NCBI RefSeq assembly: GCF_023896955.1 | Contig: NZ_JAMHIW010000007.1 | Location: 1-64,000, forward strand | Length of the DNA: 64,000 bases | Direction: 5' to 3' | Source of the DNA: Micromonospora sp. RHAY321 | Lineage (GTDB): Bacteria; Actinomycetota; Actinomycetes; Mycobacteriales; Micromonosporaceae | In this document: piece after piece, positions 32,601 through 40,957 of the stretch | Layout: every line of letters begins with the position of its first letter | Position numbering within the stretch: position 1 is the stretch's first letter | Notes under the pieces: model-generated | Seen by the model: the letters and a program-made list of their open reading frames with translations, nothing else | Told to the model about the DNA's origin: nothing | The model's database searches: none | Position numbers and translations under genes: made by a program

Positions 32601-35133
32601 TGAGCGGGCGCTGCTCCGGCGTACCCTTCGCGACCTGCATCCGGGCCAGGTTGGCCAGTTGTCGCCCGGGGCCGCACTCGACGAGCTGCCACGTGCCCGT
32701 GGCGAGCAGGGTCGCCACGCAGTCGCCGAAGCGGACCGGCCGGCGCAGGTGCCCCGCCCAGTACGCCGGATCGGTGGCCTGCTCGGCGGTGATCCAGGTG
32801 CCGGTGACATTGGACAGGAACGGCACCCTCGGCGGATGCAGCGGCACCGTGCCCATCAGCGCCGTGAACTCGGCGAGGATCGGCTCCATCATCGGCGAGT
32901 GGAACGCGTGGGAGGTGCGCAGGACCTTCGACTTGCCCTTCAACGTCGCGGCGAACGCCTCGACGGCCGCCGTCTCGCCGGCCACCACGCAGGTGCCCGG
33001 GCCGTTGACCGTGGCCACGGAGAGCCCCTCGGGCAGCAACTCGGTGACGACCGCCTCGTCCAACGCGACGGCGAGCATCGAACCGGCGGGCAGCGACTGC
33101 ATCAGCCGGCCCCGGGCGGCGACCACCCGCAGCGCGTCCGGCAGGGTCAGCACACCGGCCACGGTGGCCGCGACGTACTCGCCGATGGAGTGGCCGATCA
33201 TCGCGGCCGGGTGGACTCCGGTGGCCTGCCAGAGCACGGCGAGGGCGTACTCGACGGTGAACAGCGCCGGCTGGGTGTAGCGGGTCTCGGTGAGCTTCTC
33301 CCCCGCCGCCGGGTCCCGGCCGAGGATCAGGTCGCGCAGGTCCAGGCCCAGGTGGGGGCGGAGCAGCTCGGCGCACTCGTCGACGGCCGCCGCGAAACGG
33401 GGCTGCTCGGCGTAGAGCTGTGCGCCCATCCCGGCGTACTGGGCGCCCTGGCCGGAGAAGAGGAACGCCACTGTCGGGGCGGGACTGGTGGTCAGTGGTT
33501 GCGGTCCGCGTGGTCCGCGCACCGGGGCGCGCAGGGCCGTGACGGCCTCCGGGATGTCGGTGGCCACCACGGCGCGGCGGTGCGGGTGGGCGCGACGGCC
33601 GACGAGCAGGGTGTGCGCGACGTCGGCGAGGTACGCGGGCCCGGCGTCAGCCGTGCCGTCCAGGTGGGCGGCGAGGCGCTGCACCGCGGCGTCCAGGGCG
33701 CTCGGGGTGGCCGCGCTGAGCTGGAGCAGGTGCGCCGGCCGCACCCGCCTCTCGGTGCGGTACGCCGCCGGCGCCTCCTCCAGCACCACGTGGGCGTTGG
33801 TGCCGCCGATGCCGAACGAGCTGACCCCGGCCCGGCGCGGCCCCCCGTCGGTGTCCCACTTGGTGAGGGTGTTCGCCACGTAGAACGGGGTGTCGGCGAA
33901 CTCGACGGCCGGATTCGGCGTCTCGAAGTTGATCGTCGGCGGGATCAGCCCGTGCTCCATCGCCAGCACCGTCTTGATCACGCTGACGATGCCGGACGGC
34001 TGGCTGAGGTGGCCGATGTTCGACTTCACCGAGCCGATGCCGCACCAGCCCCGATCGTCGGTGTCCCGCGTGTACACGGCGGACAGCGCGGCCACCTCGA
34101 TCGGGTCGCCCATCGCCGTGCCGGTGCCGTGCGCCTCGACGTAGCTGATGGTGCGCGGGTCGACGTCGGCCATCGCGACGGCCTGGGCGATCGCGGCCAC
34201 CTGCCCGTCGACGCTCGGCGCGGTGAAACCCACCTTGCCCGCGCCGTCGTTGTTGATGGCGTTGCCGAGCACCACGGCGCGGATGGCGTCCCCGTCGGCG
34301 ATCGCGTCGGAGAGCCGCTTGAGCAGGGTCACCCCGACGCCGCTGCCCCACACCGTGCCGTTGGCGTCGGCGTCGAACGGGCGGCACCGGCCGTCGGGTG
34401 AGGTGAAGCCGTCCATGCCGAGGTAGCCGACGTGCGGCAGCTCGACGTTCACACCACCGGCGAGAGCCATGTCGCACTCGCCGTTGCGCAGCGCCTCGCA
34501 GGCCAGGTGGAACGCCACCAGCGAGGTGGAACAGGCGGTGTGCACGGTCATGCTCGGCCCGCGCAGGTCCAGCCGGTACGACACGTTCGTGGCCACGTAG
34601 TTCGGCGAGTTGCCGGTGGCGATGGAGACCGCGCCGTGCGGGTTGCCGCCGACCCGCCGGTTGCGCAGCACGTTGCGGTGCAGGTACGTGTTGCCGCCGG
34701 TGCCCGCGTACACGCCGATGGCTCCGTCGTAGCGGGCCGGGTCGTAGCCGGCGTCCTCCAGCGCCGCGTGGCAGGACTCCAGGAACAGCCGGTGCTGCGG
34801 ATCGGTCAGCTCGGCCTCCCGGGCGGTCATCCCGAACAGGGTGGCGTCGAACTCGTCGTAGCCGTCGACCAGCGGGGCGCGGTTGACCCAGCCCGGGTCG
34901 TCGACCTCATCGAGCCTCGCGCCCCGGGCCAGCTGTTCCTCCCGGGTCAGCTCGGTGACCGACTCCACCCCGTCGACGAGGTTGCGCCAGAACTCGTGCA
35001 CGTCTGCCGCGCCGGGCAGGCGCGCGGCCAGACCGACGATCGCGATCGGTTCGATGCCCTCGTGGGGCAGCTCGGAGACGTCGTCGGGTAGGTCGACTGT
35101 GGTCGGATTGCTCATCAGGCTGTCCTTCGTCAC
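29635..35133 (-). CDS. Type I PKS module KS-AT-KR-DH-ACP
   Basis: 1832 residues from GTG 35133, overlapping the previous gene by 4 nt. KS with TACSTS (Cys201), HGTGT (His335) and NIGH (His375); AT with GHSIGEY (Ser649) and HAFH (742-745), the malonyl-CoA pattern; post-AT YPFERRRYW; KR with GGLGGIG and the Tyr of GFGQVDYCAAN; then DH with HRIGGVPVVP and HPALLD; carrier with LGGNS (Ser1770). All active residues are present, so one C2 unit should be added, reduced and dehydrated to an alkene. The DH after the KR is the reverse of the usual DH-KR order. The KS is of the kind following NRPS modules, which fits a hybrid. Confidence 0.95.
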   Translation of the reverse strand: MTKDSLMSNPTTVDLPDDVSELPHEGIEPIAIVGLAARLPGAADVHEFWRNLVDGVESVTELTREEQLARGARLDEVDDPGWVNRAPLVDGYDEFDATLFGMTAREAELTDPQHRLFLESCHAALEDAGYDPARYDGAIGVYAGTGGNTYLHRNVLRNRRVGGNPHGAVSIATGNSPNYVATNVSYRLDLRGPSMTVHTACSTSLVAFHLACEALRNGECDMALAGGVNVELPHVGYLGMDGFTSPDGRCRPFDADANGTVWGSGVGVTLLKRLSDAIADGDAIRAVVLGNAINNDGAGKVGFTAPSVDGQVAAIAQAVAMADVDPRTISYVEAHGTGTAMGDPIEVAALSAVYTRDTDDRGWCGIGSVKSNIGHLSQPSGIVSVIKTVLAMEHGLIPPTINFETPNPAVEFADTPFYVANTLTKWDTDGGPRRAGVSSFGIGGTNAHVVLEEAPAAYRTERRVRPAHLLQLSAATPSALDAAVQRLAAHLDGTADAGPAYLADVAHTLLVGRRAHPHRRAVVATDIPEAVTALRAPVRGPRGPQPLTTSPAPTVAFLFSGQGAQYAGMGAQLYAEQPRFAAAVDECAELLRPHLGLDLRDLILGRDPAAGEKLTETRYTQPALFTVEYALAVLWQATGVHPAAMIGHSIGEYVAATVAGVLTLPDALRVVAARGRLMQSLPAGSMLAVALDEAVVTELLPEGLSVATVNGPGTCVVAGETAAVEAFAATLKGKSKVLRTSHAFHSPMMEPILAEFTALMGTVPLHPPRVPFLSNVTGTWITAEQATDPAYWAGHLRRPVRFGDCVATLLATGTWQLVECGPGRQLANLARMQVAKGTPEQRPLTPLGSLPAAGASSGDLATLLGTAGALWCAGMPVRVDADPTARRVPLPTYPFERRRYWIDPDPVQPATTAEVETGPRPLSEWFAVPVWRQAASLPPAGPLGRCLVLTAGPRGDALVAGLRAAGAEPVPVRPGDSFAAADGGYRLRPGVRADHDALVAALTADGAPPTRLVHAFTLDGAPTGTDIAATWAAQELGFFSALHLVQAFAGAGLTGEESDLALDLVTAGTGDVRGDDLRRPEHATLAGLARVLPAELPGLGVRLVDADPTGDDTGALVAELRRPREPEVALRGGRRWVADVEQVTIDAEGEPGALRDGGRYVITGGLGGIGITLAEDFATRARAKLVLLARSGLPERDRWDDHLAVHGDDRAGRAIAAIRRMEAAGAEVLVLAADVTDPADLRRVRDAATAAYGGVDGIVHAAGLPGGGMAEVKERAEAERVLAPKLAGTLALAQVFGDLPLDFVVLCSSITAVVGGFGQVDYCAANAFLDAHARSGAGWRAPVLSQNWGGWAEVGMAVETTAPAGFRAAGRDTVTSGLDHPVLTTKVTGPAETVLHGLVSASTHWLLDEHRIGGVPVVPGTAHLETVRAAVAAALPAPGPGAAVELRDVVFLEPFAVPDGTVAQYRVELTPAEDGGTDFAVRSLAGGRLRTHVRGAAGWTAEPAPPARPVAPAGRRVDDDASFGRGRTSILSFGPRWAALGEHHLADGLELAVVEAPAAAVGDLPAWGLHPALLDVATAFGRGQGSGTYLPLSYGRIVVRGPLPARFTSELRHRAGGTDEVVTADLSLRDPDGRELVAISEFVLRRVDQGAVTGGLTEASTAEAAPPATTEDIRPVDGAEAFRRSLTAGLGAQVVIATRTVDDIRRRAGRVTTDNLTGDDVVSGPAPSAGVGGAAPGTELEMTIARVWQDGLGVAEVGVDDDFFALGGNSLVAVQLIAAMRRATGVKLPMRSLFETPTVAGLAARIEDMRATTTDEPASPAPIPAIPRLPRA

Positions 35134-38100
35134 GCGGTGCCGCCGGGGCGGCGGGGAGGGATACGGCGGGTACGGCTGCGGCGGGCGGCGGCGCGCAGGG
35201 CGGCCCGGGCCAGCTCCGGCCGGTCGGCCGCGCCGTCGAGGCTGGCGGCGAGCGCCCGGACGGTCGGGTGGCGGAACAGGTCGAGCATCTTGATGGACCG
35301 GCCGGTCGCGGCGGTCAGCCGGGCGTGCACGGCGGCGAGCGCGAGGGAGTGCCCGCCGATGTCGAAGAAGTTGTCGGTCACCCCGACCCGGTCGCGCTCC
35401 AGCACCTCCCGCCAGATCCCGGCGATCAGCTCCTCGGTCTCGGTGAGCCCGTCCGGGCCGGCGGGCATCAACCCCGCCGGAGGGCCGGCGGCGTCGCCAC
35501 CGGCGACCGTCATCGCGCCGAGCTGCGGCACCCGCACGGTCGGGCGGGGCAGCGCGGCGGCCACCTCGCGGGCCGGCGCGTCCGGTGCGGCGGCCAGCGC
35601 GCCCACCAGCTCGGCCAGGTCGGCGAGCAGGTCGTCGATGCGTCCGGCGTCGAACAGGTCCGGGTTGTAGACCACCTCCACGCCGGTACGCCCGTCGGGC
35701 TGCACCACGTAGACGGTGATGTCGAACGGTGAGCCCGGCTTGGGCACCGGCACCGGCTCGGCCGTCAGACCGGTCAGGGTCAGCCGGGGTGGCGCGAAGT
35801 TGAGCACGTTGAACAGCACCTGCACCAGCGGCGCGCGGGCGGTGTCCCGGCCGACGCCCAGCGCCTCGACGACGCGTTCCAGCGGCGCCCCGGGGTGGGC
35901 GGTAGCCTCATGCAGCTCCCCGGTGCACCGGTCGACCAGCTCGGCGAAGCTCGCACCGCCCGTGCGGACCCGCACCGGAACCGTGTCGATGAAGAAGCCG
36001 ATCACGTCGTCGAAGGCGGCCAGCCGACGGTCGGCGACGATCGCGCCGAGCACGTGGTCGTCGCCGCCGGTGAGCCGCGCGATCAGCTCACCGAAGGCGG
36101 CCAGCAGCACCGCGGCGACGGTGGTGCCGCGCCGCTCGGCCAGCTCGCGTACCGCGCGGTCGGTGTCGGCGGGCAGCCGGATGGCCGCCTCCGCCCCGGC
36201 ATAGGTCTGCACGGCCGGCCGGGGCCGGTCCCTGGGCAGGTCCAGCACGGTCGGTACGCCGTCCAGGTGCGCGGTCCACCAGGCCAGGTCGGTCGCACCC
36301 CGCAGCCGGTCCCGTTCGGCACGCCACACCGCGTAGTCGGCGTAGCGGGCGGGCAGCTCGGGCAGCAGCGGCGGCTGCCCGGCCACCGCCCGGGCGTAAC
36401 CGGCGGCCAGGTCGTCGTAGCAGACCCGCTCGGACCAGCCGTCGAAGACGGCGTGGTGCCAGGTCGCGGCCAGCACGTGCTCGGCCGGACCGAGCCGGTA
36501 GACGGTCACCTGCCAGGGCGGCCCGGTGGCCAGGTCGAAGGGGTGCGCGGCGCCGGCGGCGAGCATCCGGGCCAGCTCCGCCTCCGGCTCGGCGGCGCCG
36601 GTCAGGTCCACCACCGGCACCGCCACGTCGGTCGGCTCGGCGCAGACCGCGTACGGCACCCCGGCGGTCTGCGGGATCCGCCAGCGCAGCACGTCGTGCC
36701 GCTCGGCGACGGCCCGCAGCGCCGCGCCGAGCGCGGCCGTGTCGAGCGGGCCGTGCAGGCGGTGCGCCACGGCGATGTTGTACGGCGCGCTCGACGGCGC
36801 GAGCTGGTCGACGAACCAGAGTCGGCGCTGCGGCGGGGAGAGGGTGGGTGGGTTGCCGGTGCTCAATCCGTCGGCGCCGGCCGGAGCGGCGGCGACCCGC
36901 TCGGCCAGCCGGCCGAAGGTGCGCTGGGTGAACACCTCGCGGGTGTCGACCTGTCGGCCCAGCTCGGCGCGGAGTGCCGCGACCAGGCGCATCGCCGCGA
37001 TGGAGTTGCCCCCGGCGGCGAGGAAGTCGGTCTCGGGCTCGGGTGCCGTGCCGAGCAGCCGGCTCCAGATGCCGGCCACCGCCGCCGCCACGGACCCGTC
37101 CGGCACGGCCGACCCGCCTGCGGTGGCAGCGTCGGCGGTGGGGCGGGCGGCGGCCAACGCGCGCAGCGCCGGCCGGTCCAGCTTGCCGCTGACCGGGCTG
37201 ACCGGCAGCGCGGCGCAGCGCAGCACCCGGGCCGGCAGCATCGCCGCGGTCAGCCGACTGCCGGCGTACGCGCGCAGCCGGGCGTCGTCGGGCGCGTCCG
37301 CGGGGCTGAGGAACGCGACCAGCTCGACGCCGGCCGGGCCGGGCACCGCCTCGACCGCGACCCCGGTCACCCCGGGCAGGTCGGCCAGCACCGCCTCCAC
37401 CTCGCCCAGCTCGATGCGCTGCCCACGGATCTTGACCTGCCGGTCGGCCCGGCCGAGGTAGACGATCCGGCCGTCCGGGTCGTGGCGCACCAGGTCGCCG
37501 GTGCGGTACAACCGCTCGCCCGGCAGCCCGGAGAACGGGTCCGGAACGAACCGCTCGGCCGTCAGCGCCGGCCGGCCCAGGTAGCCGTCGGCCAGCCCCG
37601 GCCCGCCGACCAGCAGCTCACCGGTCTCGCCCGGTGGCACCGGGTCCAGCTCGGCGTCCACCACGTACGCCCGGTGGTTGGGCAGTGGCCGGCCGATCGG
37701 CAGCGGATCGGTCTCGGTGGCGCTCAACGGGCCGCTGACCGCCAGCACCGTCGTCTCGGTCGGGCCGTAGCCGTTGAGGAAACGCCGGCCGGGTGCCCAC
37801 CGGGTGGCGAGCGGGGCCGGCACCACCTCGCCACCGCACAGCACCGTGCGCCAACCGGGCAGCTCCGCGGGGTCCAACATGGACAGCACGGTCGGCGTGA
37901 TGAAACCCCAGTTGACCTCGTGCTCGGCGATGAACCGGGCAAGCCGGACCGGGTCGGAGCGGTCCTCGGCGGGGAGCAACTGCACGGAGCCGCCCAGCAG
38001 CAGCGGCACGAACAGGTCCATGGTGGCCGCGTCGAAGCCCAGCGAGGCGATGCCGAGAGTGCGTACGCCGGCGTCGGCGCCGGTGAGCGCGACCACGCCG

Positions 38101-38654
38101 GTCACGAACTCGACCACGTTGCGGTGGCTGGTCAACACCCCCTTGGGCCGGCCGGTCGAACCCGACGTGAACAGCACGTACGCCGGGTCACCCGGGCGGG
38201 CCGGGCAGGGCGCGGGGATGCCCGGGCCGGGCAGCCCGACCGCCTCCACGCCGGGCGCGTCGCCGAACTCCGCCTCGGCGGCGTCGCCGACCACCAGGGA
38301 CACGCCCGCGTCGGCGGCGATCCCGCGCAACCGCCGACGCGGGCCGCCCGGCTCCAGCGGCACGTAGCAGCCGCCGGCCAGCAACACCCCCAGCACGGTG
38401 GCGACCAGCTCGGGCCGGCGGGCGCCACACACCCCCACCCGGGTCTGCCGGCCGACGCCCCGGGCGCGCAGCGCGGCGGCCACGCCGGCGGCCAGGGACA
38501 GCAGCTCGGCGTAGCTGAGCCGGCGGTCCCACTGGCGCACCGCCACCGCGTCCGGGGTGCGGGCGGCCTGCGCCACCACCAGCTCGGCGATCGTCGCGTC
38601 CGGCCAGGGCAGAGGCTCGCCCCGCACGGCGCTGATGGACAGGATGTCGGTCAC
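35130..38654 (-). CDS. NRPS protein A-PCP-C-PCP
   Basis: 1174 residues from GTG 38654, overlapping the LanB-like gene by 4 nt (a much longer upstream frame is only that gene's shadow). Order: adenylation domain (about 20-500) with FTSGSTGRPKG (162-172) and NGYGPTE; first carrier with AGGNS (Ser551); condensation domain with HHAVFDG (733-739); second carrier with IGGHS (Ser1103). The pocket reads D-A-M-F-L-G-G-V-L-K, hydrophobic and without a match I know. The second carrier has no adenylation domain of its own, so it must be loaded in trans or receive the chain for the PKS protein encoded next. Confidence 0.94.
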   Translation of the reverse strand: MTDILSISAVRGEPLPWPDATIAELVVAQAARTPDAVAVRQWDRRLSYAELLSLAAGVAAALRARGVGRQTRVGVCGARRPELVATVLGVLLAGGCYVPLEPGGPRRRLRGIAADAGVSLVVGDAAEAEFGDAPGVEAVGLPGPGIPAPCPARPGDPAYVLFTSGSTGRPKGVLTSHRNVVEFVTGVVALTGADAGVRTLGIASLGFDAATMDLFVPLLLGGSVQLLPAEDRSDPVRLARFIAEHEVNWGFITPTVLSMLDPAELPGWRTVLCGGEVVPAPLATRWAPGRRFLNGYGPTETTVLAVSGPLSATETDPLPIGRPLPNHRAYVVDAELDPVPPGETGELLVGGPGLADGYLGRPALTAERFVPDPFSGLPGERLYRTGDLVRHDPDGRIVYLGRADRQVKIRGQRIELGEVEAVLADLPGVTGVAVEAVPGPAGVELVAFLSPADAPDDARLRAYAGSRLTAAMLPARVLRCAALPVSPVSGKLDRPALRALAAARPTADAATAGGSAVPDGSVAAAVAGIWSRLLGTAPEPETDFLAAGGNSIAAMRLVAALRAELGRQVDTREVFTQRTFGRLAERVAAAPAGADGLSTGNPPTLSPPQRRLWFVDQLAPSSAPYNIAVAHRLHGPLDTAALGAALRAVAERHDVLRWRIPQTAGVPYAVCAEPTDVAVPVVDLTGAAEPEAELARMLAAGAAHPFDLATGPPWQVTVYRLGPAEHVLAATWHHAVFDGWSERVCYDDLAAGYARAVAGQPPLLPELPARYADYAVWRAERDRLRGATDLAWWTAHLDGVPTVLDLPRDRPRPAVQTYAGAEAAIRLPADTDRAVRELAERRGTTVAAVLLAAFGELIARLTGGDDHVLGAIVADRRLAAFDDVIGFFIDTVPVRVRTGGASFAELVDRCTGELHEATAHPGAPLERVVEALGVGRDTARAPLVQVLFNVLNFAPPRLTLTGLTAEPVPVPKPGSPFDITVYVVQPDGRTGVEVVYNPDLFDAGRIDDLLADLAELVGALAAAPDAPAREVAAALPRPTVRVPQLGAMTVAGGDAAGPPAGLMPAGPDGLTETEELIAGIWREVLERDRVGVTDNFFDIGGHSLALAAVHARLTAATGRSIKMLDLFRHPTVRALAASLDGAADRPELARAALRAAARRSRTRRIPPRRPGGTA

Positions 38655-40957
38655 CCGTTCCCCCCGGGGTAGCTGCTCGGATCGGTGATCTGCAGGCGCA
38701 GCTCGCTGACGTAGGCGCGGCCCGACGCGTCGGTCACCCAGCTGTCGGTCGGTGCCGGCAGCAGCTCGCTGACCACGAGCGTCACGTCGGGCCCGCTGCG
38801 GGCGGCGGCGTCGACCATCGCGCACAGCGACTGGGCGTAGAGCGGGCCGGTCAGGTCGACGTAGCAGGGCTTGACCTCGGTGCCGACCTTCACGAACGCC
38901 CGCTCGGGCAGGCCGAGCCGGGCTCGCCACCGGCGCACCGCGAGGAACCGCTCCGCCTCCCCGCTCACCCCGGCCAGGCCGCTCTGGCCGACCGTGGTCC
39001 GCCAGGTGCGTCGGGCCACGACCAACCGGTCGATGGTGATCCTCGGCGTGTGCGGCGCCGGGTCGAGCAGCTTGAAGGCGTCCAGCAGCAGCGAGCCGAG
39101 CAGGTTGGCGAAGACCTCCATGAGCGGCCAGCGGCTGCCGTCGGGCAGCACCGCCGCCAAACGGTCGCCGTCGGGCACGACCCGTACCCCGGTCGCCGGG
39201 ACCAGCCGGTCGACCTCGCCGCCCCGGGCGGTGTCGATACCGAGCTGCCGGTCGGCGGGGCCGGTCAGGCCGTAGGTGGTGCGGGTGGTGACCCGGGGAA
39301 AGCCGTCCGGGTAGAGCACCCGGAGACGGGCGGGACCGAGGTCGGCGTCCAGGCCGGCGCGCAACGCCACCGGGTCGGGGTGGAACGGCACGAAGACGGC
39401 GCTGTCGAAGGTGGCGTACGCCGGGTGCAGCTCGCCGAGCACCAGCAGGAACTCGCCCCGGTTCAGCGCGGCCAGGTCGACGGCGCTGACCTGCACGTCG
39501 GGGCTGTGGATGCGGGCCGACGGCCAGCCGGGCGACTCCGCCGGGAAGAGCCGGCGCACCCGTTCGGCCAGGTCCTCGCTGCGCAGCCGCAGCTCGGGCT
39601 GCCCGGGTGGCAGTGCCGCCAGGCCGAACAGTTCGGCCCAGCGGGCGGTGAAGGCGGCCCCGGCGGCGGCCAGTGGCCCGTCCGGGGCGAGCAGCAGCCC
39701 CTGGGCCAGCGACCAGACGTCGGCCAGCCGCACCGGCCCGTCGGTACGCAGCTCCTCGTACAGCTCGGCGAGGACGCGCTCACACGCGGCGCCGATCTCG
39801 GCGGTCAGCCAGCGGGCCGCCCGGAGCACCACGGCCAGCGGCGCGGCGAGCGCGTCGAGCACGTCGGCGCCCACGGCGACGGCGAGGTCCCGGGCGCTCT
39901 CCTCGTAGGCGATCGTGCGGCCGACGTACATCTGACCGGCCCGCCGGGTCGCGGGGCGCCCGGTCACGGCGGTGAACTCGGTGTTCAGGGCGGCCAGCGC
40001 GACGCCGAGCCGGTCGGGGTCTCCGGCGCTCGCGGCGACCTCGTCGCAGGCCGCGCAGAGCCGTTCGAACCCGGCGGTCACCTCCGCGCGCAGCGCGGGG
40101 TCGCCGATCGCGGCCAGCCGTTCCCGCAGCACCTGCTCGGCGCGGGGGCTGATCGGCAGGCCGGCGTCCCAGGTCAACAGGTCGCGATCGACCAGCCGGT
40201 CGAGCAGCAGGAATCCGTCGGCGTCGGTTCGCAGCCCGTCGTCGTCGGCGCGGACCCGCTCGACCAGCCGCACGGCCGGGGTACGCCCGTCGCAGGAGGC
40301 CAGCAGCCGCGCGTCGAGGGCGGACAGCTCCACCGGCGGGTGCAGCGGCCGGTGCAGCCATCGGCCCACCACGCTCAGGTGCGGCGGCAGCGCCGGCGGC
40401 CACCAGCGGCGGACGGCCAGGTCGTCGGCGAGCCGGTCGGCGTACGCGATCAGCGCCCACGCCTCGAAGTGGACCTCACGTCGGGACACCAGTTCCGGCC
40501 CCGGCCACAGGCGGGTCGCCGGGTCGGTGGGGTCGAGGGTGCCCCAGCAGACCGGGCCGAAGAACCCGATCGTCTCGGCCTTGCCGCAGTATCGCTGCCA
40601 GTAGCGCAGCAGGCTCAGCTCGCGCTTGCGCCGCCGGACGTTGCGCACCGCCGGGTCGGTGCGCAACAGCCCGCCCAGGGCGATCAGCATCTCCGGGTTC
40701 TGCCAGGTGACCGCCTCGCGCAGCAGCGGGTCGGCGGCGATCCGGTTGGCGGTGGCCGAGGTGTCGGCGAGCGCCTCGGCGAACGCCTTGTCGAACAGCT
40801 CGACGGTGGTGTCGCCGGCCAGCAGCGCGTCTGCCGTGGCAGCGGCGTCCGGCGCGGTGAAGGCGTGCAGCCCGTCGGCCGGGAAACCGGCGGTGCGCAG
40901 CACCACGTCGCGCCACACCGACCAACCGGTGTCGCCCAGGGGCAGCAGGTGGCTCAT
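38651..40957 (-). CDS. LanB-like (lantibiotic dehydratase N-terminal) protein in an NRPS-PKS operon
   Basis: 768 residues that cover the LanB glutamylation region (Lant_dehydr_N type) from PLGDTGWSVWRD (6-17), through YCGKAETIGFFG (123-134, matching the family's 'SRPTPFGLF'-type loop), to RITIDRLVVARRTWR and KVGTEVKPCYVDL near the C-terminus. The elimination domain of LanB (SpaB_C) is absent, as in TbtB-type split enzymes and PEARLs. Known relatives use Glu-tRNA or another aminoacyl-tRNA to modify Ser/Thr or to add residues to a peptide. No precursor peptide gene is visible. It is a paralogue of the LanB half of the next protein upstream. Substrate unknown; acting on a carrier-bound or released peptide is inference. 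Confidence 0.88.
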   Translation of the reverse strand: MSHLLPLGDTGWSVWRDVVLRTAGFPADGLHAFTAPDAAATADALLAGDTTVELFDKAFAEALADTSATANRIAADPLLREAVTWQNPEMLIALGGLLRTDPAVRNVRRRKRELSLLRYWQRYCGKAETIGFFGPVCWGTLDPTDPATRLWPGPELVSRREVHFEAWALIAYADRLADDLAVRRWWPPALPPHLSVVGRWLHRPLHPPVELSALDARLLASCDGRTPAVRLVERVRADDDGLRTDADGFLLLDRLVDRDLLTWDAGLPISPRAEQVLRERLAAIGDPALRAEVTAGFERLCAACDEVAASAGDPDRLGVALAALNTEFTAVTGRPATRRAGQMYVGRTIAYEESARDLAVAVGADVLDALAAPLAVVLRAARWLTAEIGAACERVLAELYEELRTDGPVRLADVWSLAQGLLLAPDGPLAAAGAAFTARWAELFGLAALPPGQPELRLRSEDLAERVRRLFPAESPGWPSARIHSPDVQVSAVDLAALNRGEFLLVLGELHPAYATFDSAVFVPFHPDPVALRAGLDADLGPARLRVLYPDGFPRVTTRTTYGLTGPADRQLGIDTARGGEVDRLVPATGVRVVPDGDRLAAVLPDGSRWPLMEVFANLLGSLLLDAFKLLDPAPHTPRITIDRLVVARRTWRTTVGQSGLAGVSGEAERFLAVRRWRARLGLPERAFVKVGTEVKPCYVDLTGPLYAQSLCAMVDAAARSGPDVTLVVSELLPAPTDSWVTDASGRAYVSELRLQITDPSSYPGGNG

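Noticed and set aside
30295..34401. Another open frame of over 1300 codons on the plus strand, opposite the PKS gene
   Set aside because: Same cause: composition-driven shadow of the KS-AT-KR-DH-ACP gene.
38655..38930. N-terminal extension of the A-PCP-C-PCP protein
   Set aside because: The extension is out-of-frame reading of the LanB-like gene; the GTG at 38654 overlaps the stop codon exactly as at the other operon junctions.
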